A stretch of DNA of 64,000 bases, taken from Macrolepiota albuminosa (lineage: Eukaryota > Basidiomycota > Agaricomycetes > Agaricales > Agaricaceae). The notes under the pieces are model-generated. The model was given only the letters and a program-made list of their open reading frames with translations. It had not been told where the DNA came from and did not search any database. Below, in pieces: positions 12,076 through 23,005 of the stretch. The position numbers and the translations under genes are program-made. The stretch is taken from positions 160,160 through 224,159 of the forward strand of contig JAMWFC010000008.1 in the NCBI GenBank assembly GCA_027475525.1, in the 5' to 3' direction. Numbering within the stretch: the first letter of the stretch is position 1; every line of letters starts with the position of its first letter.

Positions 12076-13050
12076 ATTGAAGGTTTTGCATCAATTGCAC
12101 AACCCCTATACCAACTCACAAAAAAAAACCAAGAGTTTCACTGGACAACAGAATGTGGCCAATCATTTCATGCACTAAAGACTAAATTAACCTCCTCACC
12201 TGTCCTAACCCTAGCCAGTGACAATGACCCCTTTAAGATTGAGGTTGACACATCAGATTATGTCTCAGAGGCCATACTGTCACAAAAACAAGGCAGCAAA
12301 TGGCATCTAGTAGCATATTACTCAAAGGGTTTTTCTGCAGCAGAAGAAAATTACAAAATACATGACAAAGAAATGTTAGCTATAATCAGAGCACTAGAGG
12401 AATGGCATCACCTTGTACAAGGCAGTAAACATACAATCAAAGTTTGGTCAGATCACAAAATCCTAGAATATTTCCTCACTGCACAAAAATTAAACTATTG
12501 ACAAGCATGCTGGTTGGGTTTCTTAGCAGATTATGACTATATACTAAAGCATAAGCTGGGAAAAACCATGTTAAAGTTGGACTCACTGTCTTGGAGGCCA
12601 GACTATAAGAAAGAAGTAAAAGATGACAATAAAGATGTGACCTTAATCTTGGCAGAACATATTTCAATGTTGCTCATTGAAAGCACAATAACAATGGCGA
12701 TGGAAGGAGATAAGATAATACAGGACCTAAGACAAAAGGACCAAGTTCTGATCAACAAAAAAAACAAGTTCGTGCAGTGGGAACAAAAGGAGGGACTTAC
12801 TTTCCAAAATGAGCTAATAGTAGTACAGGACAACAAAATCAGGAGACGTATTCTGGAACTTTACCATGATTCAACCATGGCAGGATATCTGGGAAGGGCT
12901 AAGACAAAAGAGTTAATCATCAGAAACTACTGGTGGTCAAAGATAACCAAGTACATTAACAAGTATGTTGACAGATGTAAGAAATGCTAGCAGACCAAGA
13001 TCTTTCCACAGAAACCACGAGGCCTGTTATCACCTAATCTTATTCCAGAA
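12076..13050 (+). pseudogene. Ty3/gypsy RNase H and integrase zinc-binding remnant
   Basis: The RT connection (FIEGFASIAQPLYQLTKK) leads into RNase H with IEVDTSDYVSEAILSQ, the EMLAIIRALEEW block and VWSDHKILEYF. After a TGA at 12499-12501 the frame continues through LDSLSWRPDY into the integrase HHCC finger, LYHDSTMAGYLG... to CKKC. The element then ends at about 13050, before the DDE core. No integrase catalytic residues remain. It is an old, truncated copy. Confidence 0.8.
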
Positions 13051-13205
13051 TTCTCTTTTCAAGTATTCTATGTATCTTTATGATATGTCCTTGCCTCTAT
13101 TGGCTCTAATCCTTTTTCATGTGCTTTGACTCTTGCTAGTACTTTTTTTTTCATCTTGAAACACTCCAGATGATAGTAATGATAGATTGGACTAAGAAGG
13201 TGGTA

Positions 13206-13360
13206 AGGAACTGCCTGGCTTGAAAAATGATGTAATTTCTACTCAAGGTATAGATAGCCTCATTTAAAAAATCAATGAAAATAGGAACTGCCTGGCTTGA
13301 AAAATGATGTAATTTCTACTCAAGGTATAGATAGCCTCATTTAAAAAATCAATGAAAATA
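13206..13360. repeat. 77-bp perfect tandem duplication 1
   Basis: Units 13207-13283 and 13284-13360 are identical. It lies in non-coding DNA between the Ty3 remnant and the chromovirus. One of 18 duplications of the same period in the window. Confidence 0.98.
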
Positions 13361-13528
13361 GCTGACTGGCTATATAAGTTTTTTGGTGACATTATTGCAC
13401 CTCTTCTCTTTTTGAAAGAGGGCCAGAAGCTTGTTAAACCATTTCTCATGTCTGAAAAACATGAATGAACATATGCATTTAGCAGTTCCAGCCACATGCT
13501 GACTGTCATTAACCTTTCAACTCCCATG

Positions 13529-13533
13529 CTCTT
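13529..13533. repeat. Target-site duplication, left copy (CTCTT)
   Basis: Five bases directly preceding the element's TGTCA terminus; the identical CTCTT follows the TGACA terminus at 23753-23757. Five-base duplications are normal for Ty3/gypsy integrases. Confidence 0.8.
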
Positions 13534-13730
13534 TGTCAGATTCCGCTGAGTCGGGGGCTTTCCGGGAAAGCAATCACCCTTACAATGCGGACTTGACCCA
13601 CAGATACTCGGGTGTCTGGAACTCCAGAGCTAGGACTCCGGGGTTCAGACACCTGAGTATCCGTGGGTCAAGTCCGCATTGTAAGGGCGATTGCTTTCCC
13701 GGAAAGCCCCCGACTCAGTGGAACCTGACA
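13534..13730 (+). repeat. Aberrant 5' end: inverted U5 end joined to direct U5 end (hairpin)
   Basis: Instead of an LTR starting TGTCACGACC, the element starts TGTCAGATTCC. The first arm (13534 to about 13647) is the reverse complement of the last ~115 bp of the 3' LTR; the second arm (about 13647-13730) is the last ~85 bp of the LTR in the normal direction, ending CCTGACA. The two arms can pair almost perfectly. U3, R and most of U5 are absent at this end. Because the LTR ends in TGACA, the inverted arm supplies a proper TGTCA terminus. Confidence 0.88.
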
Positions 13731-13743
13731 TAATATCAAGACT
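13731..13743 (+). promoter_or_regulatory. Self-priming primer-binding site
   Basis: One base after the LTR end, AATATCAAGACT (13732-13743) is the exact reverse complement of AGTCTTGATATT at 23372-23383 in the 3' LTR. That LTR site lies about 28 nt downstream of a TATA-like box, where the mRNA would begin. This is the arrangement known from Tf1 of fission yeast, where the 5' end of the mRNA folds back to prime reverse transcription instead of a tRNA. Confidence 0.82.
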
Positions 13744-13763
13744 CCCTCCTTACACCGTTCTTG

Positions 13764-14787
13764 ATGGCTACGTATACTCACACTTACTATCCCACAGGCT
13801 ACCAGACCAACCCCTACGGGTGCCCGGTACCCAATCATTACTCTGCACAGACCTCCCGCCCCGCCTATTCACCCCTCCCATACAAACCTCCATATTTCCA
13901 CCGCCACTGGGCTCCCGACCCATCCCTCTATGATCTGGGGCCCTCAGCCAGCTGGGCCCCTCCACCCAACTTAGCCATAGCACAACCCGTGGAGGTCCCC
14001 TTGTACCGGAGCATCCCCGGGGGCCTGCCGGAGACCCCACCAGTACCCAGTGGACCTCGCCTGATTCCCCCCAGCAAGGGCCCCTTTGCACCCACCTCCT
14101 ACTACGGTTACCAACGCCCTGCCCCCCAACCCCAAGGACCTCTCAACTACGACTATCCTCCCCCGACACTACCCAATTGCCGCACTGCCCGCTCAGACTC
14201 CCCCCTTGCCAATGGGACGACGACGTCTCGAGGACTACGAACGGCAATGGGACGAAGTGCTCCGCTCGCTCAGGATCTCGCTGGAGGACTTCGCGCAATG
14301 GGCAAGGGCGCTACTCATGGAACTCGGACACGACGACTTTGCAGGCACTCCAGAGGAATGGGCCCACTGCTTGGTCGAATTCAGGAATCGCCTCACACAA
14401 GGAGAACTCCCAGAACAGACTATGGTAAAGTATAGGCGCAACATGATCCTCCGCAAAGAGTTGCAACAACTGCTCAATGAAGTCCACACGTCCCCCTCTC
14501 CCCGACCCTTCAACAACCCCGCAGACCCAGGCCGCTCGATTCACATCCGGCGGAAACCACCGAAACCGGCCCTGGTAGCCCCCACAGTTCCCACTCTGGA
14601 GCAACAACAATGGGAAGAGCGACAAAACGCCTCGGCCATACTACGGTCCCTTAACCCGACGGGAGGGTTATTCAATCAGCCTGCTGCCCGCACGGTAGGC
14701 TTGTCAACTTGCTGTAGGGCTAACTCCGTTCCTAGCACCTTTGAGACCTGGGGACAGCCCCAGAGACCCCTGGAACCCCTCCCATGA
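13764..14787 (+). pseudogene. Chromovirus Gag N-terminal region, frameshifted
   Basis: It begins at ATG 13764, 33 nt after the LTR end, with a Tyr/Pro-rich segment (MATYTHTYYPTGY). Around 14160-14215 the sensible frame changes (one indel), after which a charged helical part reads MGRRRLEDYERQWDEVLRSL and on to 14787. This N-terminal extension is typical of long fungal Tf1/sushi Gag proteins. The TGA at about 14785-14787 (G-to-A or C-to-T type) separates it from the main Gag frame. Confidence 0.7.
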
Positions 14788-16450
14788 ATGGACAACGCCC
14801 GACCCCCGGCCCCGGCAAACCCCGGTAGACCCCGTGCAGACACCCCTAGCATGGACGATACACTGTGCTACATTGACGAGCTCACATGTGGCAACAACGA
14901 ACCATGTTCCATGCCCGCGCCCGTCTCGGTACCACCCCCTACGTCAGCCCCAGCTCCTCCGGAACGCAACTTCTGCCGCGACCCCCTGCCCCACTTTGAT
15001 CTGTGGAACCCCCCACGGCCTCCGATGCAAGCGCGACCTTCCCAGGTTGAACGTCCTCCACGCAACCCGACACCCGACCCCGCACCTGGCCCCCCTCAGA
15101 TCAACCCGACACCACTGAACCCTCCCCGACCGCCTCCACCACCCCCAGCCAAGCCTCGAGGACGACCCCCAGGCCCCCCACCTCCGCCACCCCCCACGTG
15201 GAGACCCAGGCCTCCCCCCGGCAGGAACGAACCCCCCTGGGACAACGGACCTCCTGGGCGCGGACCCCCAGGTGAGCCACCTGGAGGAGGCCCTCCAGGT
15301 GGGTGGAGTCCTGCCCTCAGCGCGTTTCCTCCACAAGGAGGGGGAGGTAACCATTATTACTACTACTACAATGCCGGTCCCCCTCTCTGTAACGCTACCA
15401 AAACGGACGACACTCACGACGCCCTCACCCGCGAAGGACGTCTGGACATTCAAAAGCCCGATGCATTCACGGGCCGGGACCTCCAAAAATGGCGTACATT
15501 CCTCACTCAGTGTCTCAATACGTTTCAGGCGAAACCACTCACGTTTCAGGTTGACAGCTCCCAAGTAGCCTTTGCTGCCTTGTACCTCCAGGGGATCGCC
15601 TTCGACCACTACACGGCCCTCATCCAGTTTGACCCCAACAACCCAGCACTCGCCCGCTGGCAAGCCTTCGTTGACGAGTTCTCTGGGAAGTTCAGGATCT
15701 ACGACGCTGTGGCCGAGGCCGAGGACAACCTCTTCAACCTCCGGATGCACTCGGAAGAACGCTTCACCACCTTCATCGTACGTTTTGAAAAGGAAGCTTA
15801 CGAGACAGGCTGGAATTACAGCGCCCTCCGGTACGCCCTTTCACCACCTTCATCGTACGTTTTGAAAAGGAAGCTTACGAGACAGGCTGGAATTACAGCG
15901 CCCTCCGGTACGCCCTCTGCCGCGCCCTGCCGCAACGTATCAAGGACGTTCTCTGACTTGCCCCAAAACAACCCTCCTACGACGGATACAAGGCCTTTGT
16001 CACACAGATCAACCAACGCTACTGGGAAGACCACAGCGAGTACTTGAACTCCCGAACCCCCTGGAACTCTAGGGGAGGACCCCCATGGCCCTCCGGCAAA
16101 ACCCCCAACCCCCAAATCCGAAACCCCAGTCCCCCCGCGTTCCCTGGCGGCCAATCTCCGGTGAGTCGCAGCCCGCCCAATACTAACCCTGGCAGCGGCG
16201 CCTGCTCCCAGGCCCAACTCAATGCCGCCATGGCTGCCAATGACCTGGGCGACACGCCAGACCCCGAGAAACCCCTGGAAGACTCTGAAGATCCCGACTT
16301 CACCGACAAATGGGACGGAGAGGCCCTCCAGGCCAACCGGCTCTCGAAAAGGAGGCGACTCTGGGTTGAGGTCCTGACAGAGAAGGGAGGGTGTCTGCAT
16401 ACTCTGTGGTGAGAAAGACCATTTCATCTCTGAGTGCCCCCAACGACAGG
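14788..16450 (+). pseudogene. Chromovirus Gag core with zinc knuckle, interrupted
   Basis: A proline-rich stretch (runs of PPPPP, 15120-15310) precedes the retrotransposon Gag domain (PDAFTGRDLQKWRTFLTQC ... FDHYTALIQFDP ... WQAFVDEFSGKF). A 77-bp duplication at 15763-15916 shifts the frame; with one copy ignored the frame continues to a TGA at about 15954 (CGA-to-TGA type) and on through RYWEDHSEYL. A CCHC knuckle (CILCGEKDHFISEC) is readable at about 16395-16440, in another frame, so one more indel lies in between. Gag would form the virus-like particle and bind RNA. Confidence 0.85.
15763..15916. repeat. 77-bp perfect tandem duplication 2 (in chromovirus gag)
   Basis: Copies 15763-15839 and 15840-15916 are identical. 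Removing one copy rejoins the Gag domain in a single frame. Confidence 0.98.
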
Positions 16451-16598
16451 TCATGGGACGTGCCACCTGGACCTTTGAAGGGGAGGACGCCACCTATGAG
16501 TATTCAGAAAACAACCCAGCGATTTAGACCCGGAAGACGCCCTAAATCGCGGAATCGACCCCGACATCTTCTCCGCCCCGGTCTCACATCTTCGCTCC

Positions 16599-17576
16599 AT
16601 GACACTCATACAGGACACCCTCACGGCTTACTTACCCTCCCACTCCTTGCACTCTCTTCTCCTCAAAACCCACCTCACCCTCTCCGGAACCTCCCTCGAC
16701 ACCCTCGTTGACAGTGGCGCCACCGACAACTTCATCGACGAAGCATGGTCTACCTTTGCCCTGGAACCCGCTCAGCGACTCCCGGTCCCGGTACAGCTCT
16801 GCCTCTTTGATGGAGACGCCTCTACGGTGGGAGACATCACTCACTTCGTGCGTATGCCCGTTACTTTCGCCAATGGACAGACTCACACCTCTTGGATGTT
16901 GATAACCAAACTCCACCCTTCCACACCCCTGGTCCTAGGGCTACCGTGGCTCCGAGATACTAACCCCCGCATCAATTGGCAACATCTTACTCTTTGCCTG
17001 ACCCAGGACCCGATGCTCGACGACCAGCAACTCCCCTTTGACATTCCCCACTCTCCAAACCCTACTCCGAAGGACAAGCCCCTACCACCCCCCGGACTCC
17101 AGTCCCGCTCGTCCCGGTCCTTTGTCATCAATGCCAGGCTGGACGGTGCTCCGGGACCAATATCGGCCCTCATCGACAGCAGAGCCACCAGAGTTTTCAT
17201 CAGCGACGCCCTCGACCTCCCCCACAACTCCCTCAACCAGCCCCTCCGCCTGCAACGCCTTGATGGCACCCCCTCCTCCTCCGGCCCCATCCAGAAGTCT
17301 CACTTGGGACACGTGACCCTGGACAACGACTACAAGTTCACCTCCGACTTCCTGGTCACGCGACTTCACGAGTTGACCCTGATGGTGCTGGGACTACCCT
17401 GGCTGCGCAATACGAACCCCAACATCAATTGGAGGATGCTCACCATGACCTTCCCGGGACCTGAAGACCACCTCTCGACCGCCGTGCACCTCCAAGCCCT
17501 AGGAAGCGACCCAACGCCCGACACCCCCAGGACGACTGCCGTGCCCCCTACGCATGCACTACCCACACCCGTCTGA
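16599..17576 (+). pseudogene. Two retropepsin-like domains in tandem
   Basis: One 325-codon frame holds two copies of the same fold. Domain 1 has the active-site box LVDSGATDNFID (about 16708-16745) and ends in LGLPWLRDTNPRINW. Domain 2 has LIDSRATRVFIS (about 17170-17205), where Gly of DSG/A is replaced by Arg, and ends in LGLPWLRNTNPNINW. A proline-rich linker of about 40 residues separates them. Retropepsins act as dimers of one aspartate-bearing domain each, so two domains in one chain could form an internal dimer. The frame is open, but its connection to Gag upstream and RT downstream is frameshifted. Confidence 0.82.
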
Positions 17577-17753
17577 GCCTGCAAGGCCCCTGATCGGCCC
17601 CCAAACATTCCTCGGAACAAGTACAAAGGGCCAAACTATCCTGGCCGGTCTCAGACACGCGTCACACCTGCTCCGGCCAATGCACCCGCGACCCCGATCG
17701 ACCCAAACACACTCGACATTAGGATCATTGGGGCCGCCCCCCTTGCCCGCCTC

Positions 17754-19330
17754 ATGAGGGATGGAACTCCCACATTTCAGCTACACACCTCGCCCTCTCT
17801 CCCGGAAGAACATCTACGAGGAGACGCTATTCCCCCGGAAAAGAAAACCGAGGCGCAAATCCTCCGAGAAGTAGTTCCCCCGGAGTATCACGAGTTCGCT
17901 GACGTATTCTCCGAAGGAGACGCCAAGGAGATCCCCCCTCACCGCCCCTATGATCACACCATCGACCTCGAGGAAGGAGCCACCCCCCCTTTTGGCAAGG
18001 TATACAACATGTCGGAGGTCGAACTCCAGGCCCTCAAGGACTACCTTGACGAAATGCTCGGTAAGGGATTCATCCAACCCTCTGCCTCCGCCGCCGGAGC
18101 CCTGGTTCTATTCGCCAAGAAGAAGGACAGCTCACTCCAACTCTGCATCGACTACCGAGGACTCAATAAGATCACCAAGAAGAACCGCTACCTGCTCCCA
18201 TTCATTGGCGATCTGGTCGATCGACTCCGCAGTGCCAAGGTTTACACAAAAATCGACCTCCGCTCCAGTTACAACAACGTCCGCATCGCCCTGGGACACG
18301 AGTGGAAAACTGTGTTCCGCACGCGGTATAGTCTGTTTGAGTACCTTGTGATGCCTTTTGGAATGACTAACTCCCCCACCATGTTCCAATGCTTCATGAA
18401 CGACATCTTCCACGACATGAGCGACGTCTTCGTGATCGTCTATCTGGACGACATCCTCATCTATTCCGACTCGCAGAAGGACCACCAGAAACATGTCCGG
18501 CAAGTCCTCGAGCGCCTCCGGGAGCACAACCTCCACGCCAAGCCCAAGAAGTGTTCATCCCATATGGAAGAGGTTGAGTATCTTGGCGTCATCGTATCCC
18601 CAAATGGTGTTTGCATGGATCCCCACAAGGTCGAGGCCATCGTCAACTGGCCACAACCCCGGAACGTGAAGGAAGCACAGTCCTTCTTGGGTTTCGCTAA
18701 CTTCTACCAGAGGTTTATAGACAACTACTCCGGTATCACAAAACCCCTCAACCAGCTCACGCGCAAGGACGTCACCTGAAACTGGGACAGTAAGTGCCAG
18801 AGCGTCTTTAACCTGCTCAAAGAGGCTTTCACAGCCGCCCCCGTACTCCAGCACTACGACCCGACCCTCCCGATTATTCTAGAATGCGATGCCTTCGACT
18901 ACGCCATCGCCAATATTCTCTCACAGATGGAATCTGATGGTGGGGAGCCCCGGCCAGTCGCCTTCTACACCTGGTCCATGATCGACGCCGAGCTCAACTA
19001 CGACATCTATGACAAGGAGCTCCTCGCCATCGTTGAAGCCTTCAAGCAATGGCGAGCCTACCTCGAGGGAGCCCAGCACCAGATTCAGGTCTACTTGGAT
19101 CACAACAACCTGCAGTACTTCACCATGACCAAGCATACCTCGAGGGAGCCCAGCACCAGATTCAGGTCTACTTGGATCACAACAACCTGCAGTACTTCAC
19201 CATGACCAAGCAACTTAGTTGACGGCAGGCCTGATAGTCCGAGGTTCTCTCAGAATACGACTTCACAATCCAGTACTGCCCAGGACGACTCAGAGCTAAA
19301 CCCGATGCCCTCACCTGTCGACCAGATGTC
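17754..19330 (+). pseudogene. Chromovirus reverse transcriptase and RNase H
   Basis: The RT frame 17754-18779 is open and carries LCIDYRGLNKITKKNRYLLP, the LVMPFGMTNSPTMFQ block, and the catalytic box VYLDDILIYS. It ends at TGA 18777-18779, where a Trp (TGG) is expected. RNase H follows in frame (ILECDAFDYAIANILSQ, LLAIVEAFKQWRAYL, VYLDHNNLQYF) and is broken by the 77-bp duplication at 19059-19212. With one copy ignored the same frame continues with three stops (about 19218-19235), each explainable by a single transition from Arg or Trp codons, to YDFTIQYCPGRLRAKPDAL. Confidence 0.9.
19059..19212. repeat. 77-bp perfect tandem duplication 3 (in chromovirus RNase H)
   Basis: Copies 19059-19135 and 19136-19212 are identical. 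Deleting one restores the RNase H frame through its last active-site region. Confidence 0.98.
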
Positions 19331-19342
19331 TATCCCAAGAAG

Positions 19343-20898
19343 TTGTTCGAGGTGGAACGCAATGTGTTCAATCATCACGTGGTGATTCCTCCCGAACATC
19401 TGAATGCTGTACTGATCTTAAACGATGAAGGGACCCTGAGCCAGATCTGCCGTGCCCCCTGGGACAAGTACTTCACCAACCATGACCCCCGCAACCCCCC
19501 CGACGAGACTGACCTGGACCCCGCCTTCTCCTTGTCCCCCGACAAAAAACTCCTCCAGGATGGCCGCATCTACGTCCTGGATTATGCCCAACTCCGCTAC
19601 GACGTCCTCCGTCAACACCACGACTACAAGCTCCAGGGACACCCTGGAATACGTAAGACCCTCCAGCTTATCTCCCGGACTTACTTTTGGCCAGGGTTGA
19701 AGAAGGACATGACCCGTTATATTTGATCATGTGAACCCTGCCTCCAGGCCAAGGTCCCCCGACACCAGCCAATGGACTCCTGAAACCCCTGCCAGTCGGA
19801 CGATGCCCCTGGTCCTCCATATCCCTGGACCACATCGTCGAACTCCCGGAATCTGAAGGGTTCGATGCCATTCTCGTCGTTGTGTGCAGGCTAACCAAAC
19901 AGGGCATCTTTCTACCCTGCTACACCATGGACACCGCCCCGGACTTTGCCCGGCTGTTCCTCGAGCACGTCTTCGCCAAACATGGACTCCCAGACGATAT
20001 CGTCTCCGACCGTGGCCCGCTTTTTGTGTCCAAGTTCTGGACTTCCCTGTGTAAGGCCCTTGAAGTGAAGACTAACCTCTCTACTGCCTATCACCCCAAA
20101 ACCGACGGTCAGACTGAAAGGGTCAATCAGTCTCTCAAGCAGTACCTCCGACTATACGTCAACTACTTGCAGGATGACTGGCACGCCGAGCTCCCCCTGG
20201 CCGAGTTCACCTATAACAACACACCGCACTCCGCCACCAGGGTATTGCCCTTCTTTGCCAACAAGGGATACCACCCTCGACTGACACTCTCGCTCTGGGA
20301 CATCCCGTCGCACGCTACCCACGAGGTCACCCAGGACCTCCAATCCCTTCACGAGTTTCTCCGGGAGGAGATTGACACCGCAAACTGGGCCTATACGGAA
20401 CACGCCGACCAGAAACAGGAGGAGACCCCCGACTGGACCTCCGGAACAAAGGTATGGTTAGATCGACGCCACTTCCACACCCGCTGGCCCTCCCCAAAAC
20501 TTGATCACAAGCATCTCGGCCCGTTCAAAATATTGAAGAAGGTCTCATCCCATGCCTACAAGATCGAGCTTCCCCCAGGACTAAAAGGTCTGCACCTGGT
20601 ATTCCACGTCTGCCTCCTGGAACGACACCCTCTGGATCCTTTCTCCGAACGACGCCCCGAGCCCCCTTCCCCGGTCGAGGTCGAGGACGAGTACCACTAC
20701 GAGGTTGAAGACATCCTCGACTTCTGGAACATTCGTGGACGACCCCACTTCCTCGTACGGTGGAAGGGATATGGCCCAGAAGACGACACTTGGAAACTGC
20801 ACGGAAACCTCGAAGGCGTCCTCGACAAACTCCAGGACTTCCAACAACGGCACCCAGGAAACAACCTTCCTGGGCACAGAACTCACAGACGGCAGTAG
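19343..20898 (+). pseudogene. Chromovirus integrase with C-terminal chromodomain
   Basis: The HHCC finger (QHHDYKLQGHPGIRKTLQLIS ... CEPC) is followed by a TGA at 19724-19726 and a single-base indel at about 19762. The catalytic core reads SISLDHIVELP (first Asp), DIVSDRGPLF (second Asp) and HPKTDGQTERVNQ (Glu), so the DDE triad is intact in 19790-20120. The C-terminal part has the GPFKILKKVSSHAYKIELP fold and a chromodomain, EVEDILDFWNIRG...FLVRWKGYGPEDDTWK (about 20698-20805). The chromodomain, with its FLVRWKGY core, would tether integration to methylated histone tails; it has kept the aromatic W of the cage. Confidence 0.92.
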
Positions 20899-21157
20899 TG
20901 GGCATAACCCCCACCTCTGGGCTCAGTAGGGATTCAACTCCCATGTATACTTTCTGCTTTCACTTTCTAGATTTTACTCTTTTTTTTATTTACTTTTCCG
21001 CAGTAACGCCCCAGAGTCTGGACAAGGTACTCTCCCCAGTTTTCCCGCCACCTTACTTACACTATCACTTGACTCTGGGAGACTGATTATATACATTTTT
21101 TACATACACTATTTTACAGTTAGCAGTACCAGGACAACAGCAAGAAAACGGGGGCCC
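20899..21157. other. Spacer between integrase and antisense gene
   Basis: T-rich, non-coding DNA of about 260 bp. It would hold the convergent 3' ends of the sense pol RNA and the antisense transcript. No hairpin terminator is needed in a fungus and none is obvious. Confidence 0.4.
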
Positions 21158-22814
21158 TTAGAGCTGGGGCCCCGAACCGCCTTCACTACCCCCTCCCCTC
21201 GGCCAGCCCCAGAAATCCTCCCTCACCCCCTCTGGACCGTGCTCCCACAACACCTCCTCGGCTAACTGATCCCAGGACGGGAGCTGCTTGCCCTCGTCCA
21301 AAACGCGCTTGAACCACGACCCTGGGGCCGGGACGTTCCTCCAGCGGTGTGCACCCACCAGCCTCTCCAGCAAATCCAGACCCCGCTCCACCCCGGGGTT
21401 CCCTGCCTCCGACCGTAATCCCTCTTGAAGAGACGCGAATGCCGCAGCGGCCCCGTCCAGGAGCAGGCGGTGCTCCTGAGCCCAGCCTGGAAATATTAGT
21501 ACGACCCAACCATGAAAAGGGGACACTCACTCAAGGAGGCCATGTGCCCAATCACCATGTCCCGATGCAAGGCCTTGACTAACTCCGGACTCAAGGGACC
21601 TTGCCCCGGAAGCCCCACCCCCTGTTCCAGCCAGGCCCTCATGGCGTCCAGCTGGGCCTCGGCTCCCCCGCGGGCCACCCTCGCCTCCTCCAGCTCCCGA
21701 AGGGCCATCTCGCATTCCTCCTCCAGCCCCCTCTGGAGCGCCACCTCCTCCCTCGCCCCCTCTTTGCGTTTCCCCCTCTCCCAGTCAGCCTGTTCCAGGC
21801 ACCCCTGCAGTGCCCTCACCTCATCCTCCAACGGTTGCCCAGACAATGGGGAAAAAACTGCCAGGGAAAGGTGCACTGGGGAAGCCGGGGATGGGGTCTC
21901 CAAAGGCAGGCGTGCCCTCTTAGAGGGTTCTGGCGAGGGACTGGGCGACGCCCGCCTCTTCCCTTTGTCGGGGCGCCCCCCACACCCCTCATGACTGGTG
22001 GTCCCGGCCCAGGTTGCCCGACGGGTGATCAGGACCACAGGACGACCCCGGCCTCCCACCCAGACAACGCGGGCGCCTCCCCCACCGGCTCCACCACTCA
22101 ATCCTGCTCCTCGACCCCCATCCTCCAGGTGACTCCCCCCAGCGGCCAGCCTCGCTCCCAAGAGACACAGCGCGCCCTCCACAGCGCCGACACGGAACAA
22201 CGCTTGTGGTTAAGGTGGCATGCCTCACACATGAACGTGTCTCAGCAGGACGAGGGACCTGGGACCTTGAACAGGCAGGAGACCACCCGTCGAGCGCAGT
22301 GCAGGCACTACGCCAGAGTCAGCGATGGGACCCGAGGTAAGACAGCACTCACCAGTCCATTGCCTATGCACCAGGCATGGAGAGGTAAACCCTGGGGCCT
22401 CTCCAGGGCCTCCCCAAACAGCTCCTACGTTGCATCCGCCCATGCAACACGTTGATCCTCCGGGACCTCGGAGACGGCCCCTACCGCCATCCTGGAACGA
22501 CGAAAGCGGGGGGTGGGCAGTCTAGGGCGGGGAGGGGGTTGAGAACGGGAAGGGCAGACAGTCATCCGCGCAAAGGTAGGCACGGGACGACTCGGGCGGG
22601 ACTCCGGGAGGGCACTAGGGCCTGCATCAGGAGCAGGCTCCAGGTGCTGACTGGGACCCGCTTCCGGGGCAGGATTACTGAGTTGTTCTGGAATAGAAAG
22701 GTCAGCTGAGACAGGCGGACAACACGGGAAGCACTCACGTTGCTGGACAAGCTCTGCCACACGCTCTCAGTCAAGGCAGGCTCGGTATTGCGCGTTCCGG
22801 GCCTCCCAGGCCAT
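21158..22814 (-). pseudogene. Antisense gene carried by the chromovirus (Cys-rich, NLS, coiled-coil)
   Basis: A spliced gene can be read opposite to gag-pol. It starts MAWEARNAQYRACLD at 22814; exon 1 ends 22739 and joins 22687 through a GT-AG intron of 51 nt (LVQQ to QLSNPAPE). A second intron can be drawn near 22350-22305, joining to a Cys-rich block CLHCARR...FMCEACHLNHKRC. Then come a basic nuclear-signal-like block (KGKRRASPSPSPEPSKRAR), a Glu/Arg coiled-coil, and a last intron just upstream of WAQEHRLLLDGAAAAF; it ends at 21158. Three in-frame stops (one TGA at about 22768, one TAG, one TGA) and a frameshift after the Cys block make this copy inactive. Function is unknown; the Cys pairs suggest zinc binding. 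That introns and codon structure are preserved argues it was once a real gene. Confidence 0.62.
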
Positions 22815-22990
22815 GAGGGGCGCGACCTCATTAGTGTGTGGGGGTGTTGGGGAATGCGTCGGCGTACATGACATGGTTGAGTTTGATGGTAAAAATTTTT
22901 TTTTTCAATATGTGGCAAGTCAGGTGCTGGATCCCACGGTTGGACCCCGGTCCAAACCCCCAGCTACGCGCGCCTCGGAGGGTCTCGGCG

Positions 22991-23005
22991 CTGAGGGGGG
23001 GGTGA
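22991..23005 (+). promoter_or_regulatory. Polypurine tract of the chromovirus
   Basis: A run of G (CTGAGGGGGGGGTGA) directly precedes the TGTCA start of the 3' LTR, the position where plus-strand DNA synthesis is primed. Confidence 0.7.

Noticed and set aside
14944..15750. 268-codon open frame on the minus strand opposite gag
   Set aside because: It mirrors the proline-rich, GC-rich gag sequence (Gly/Arg/Trp-rich translation) and has no domain. Long antisense frames are expected there by codon composition.
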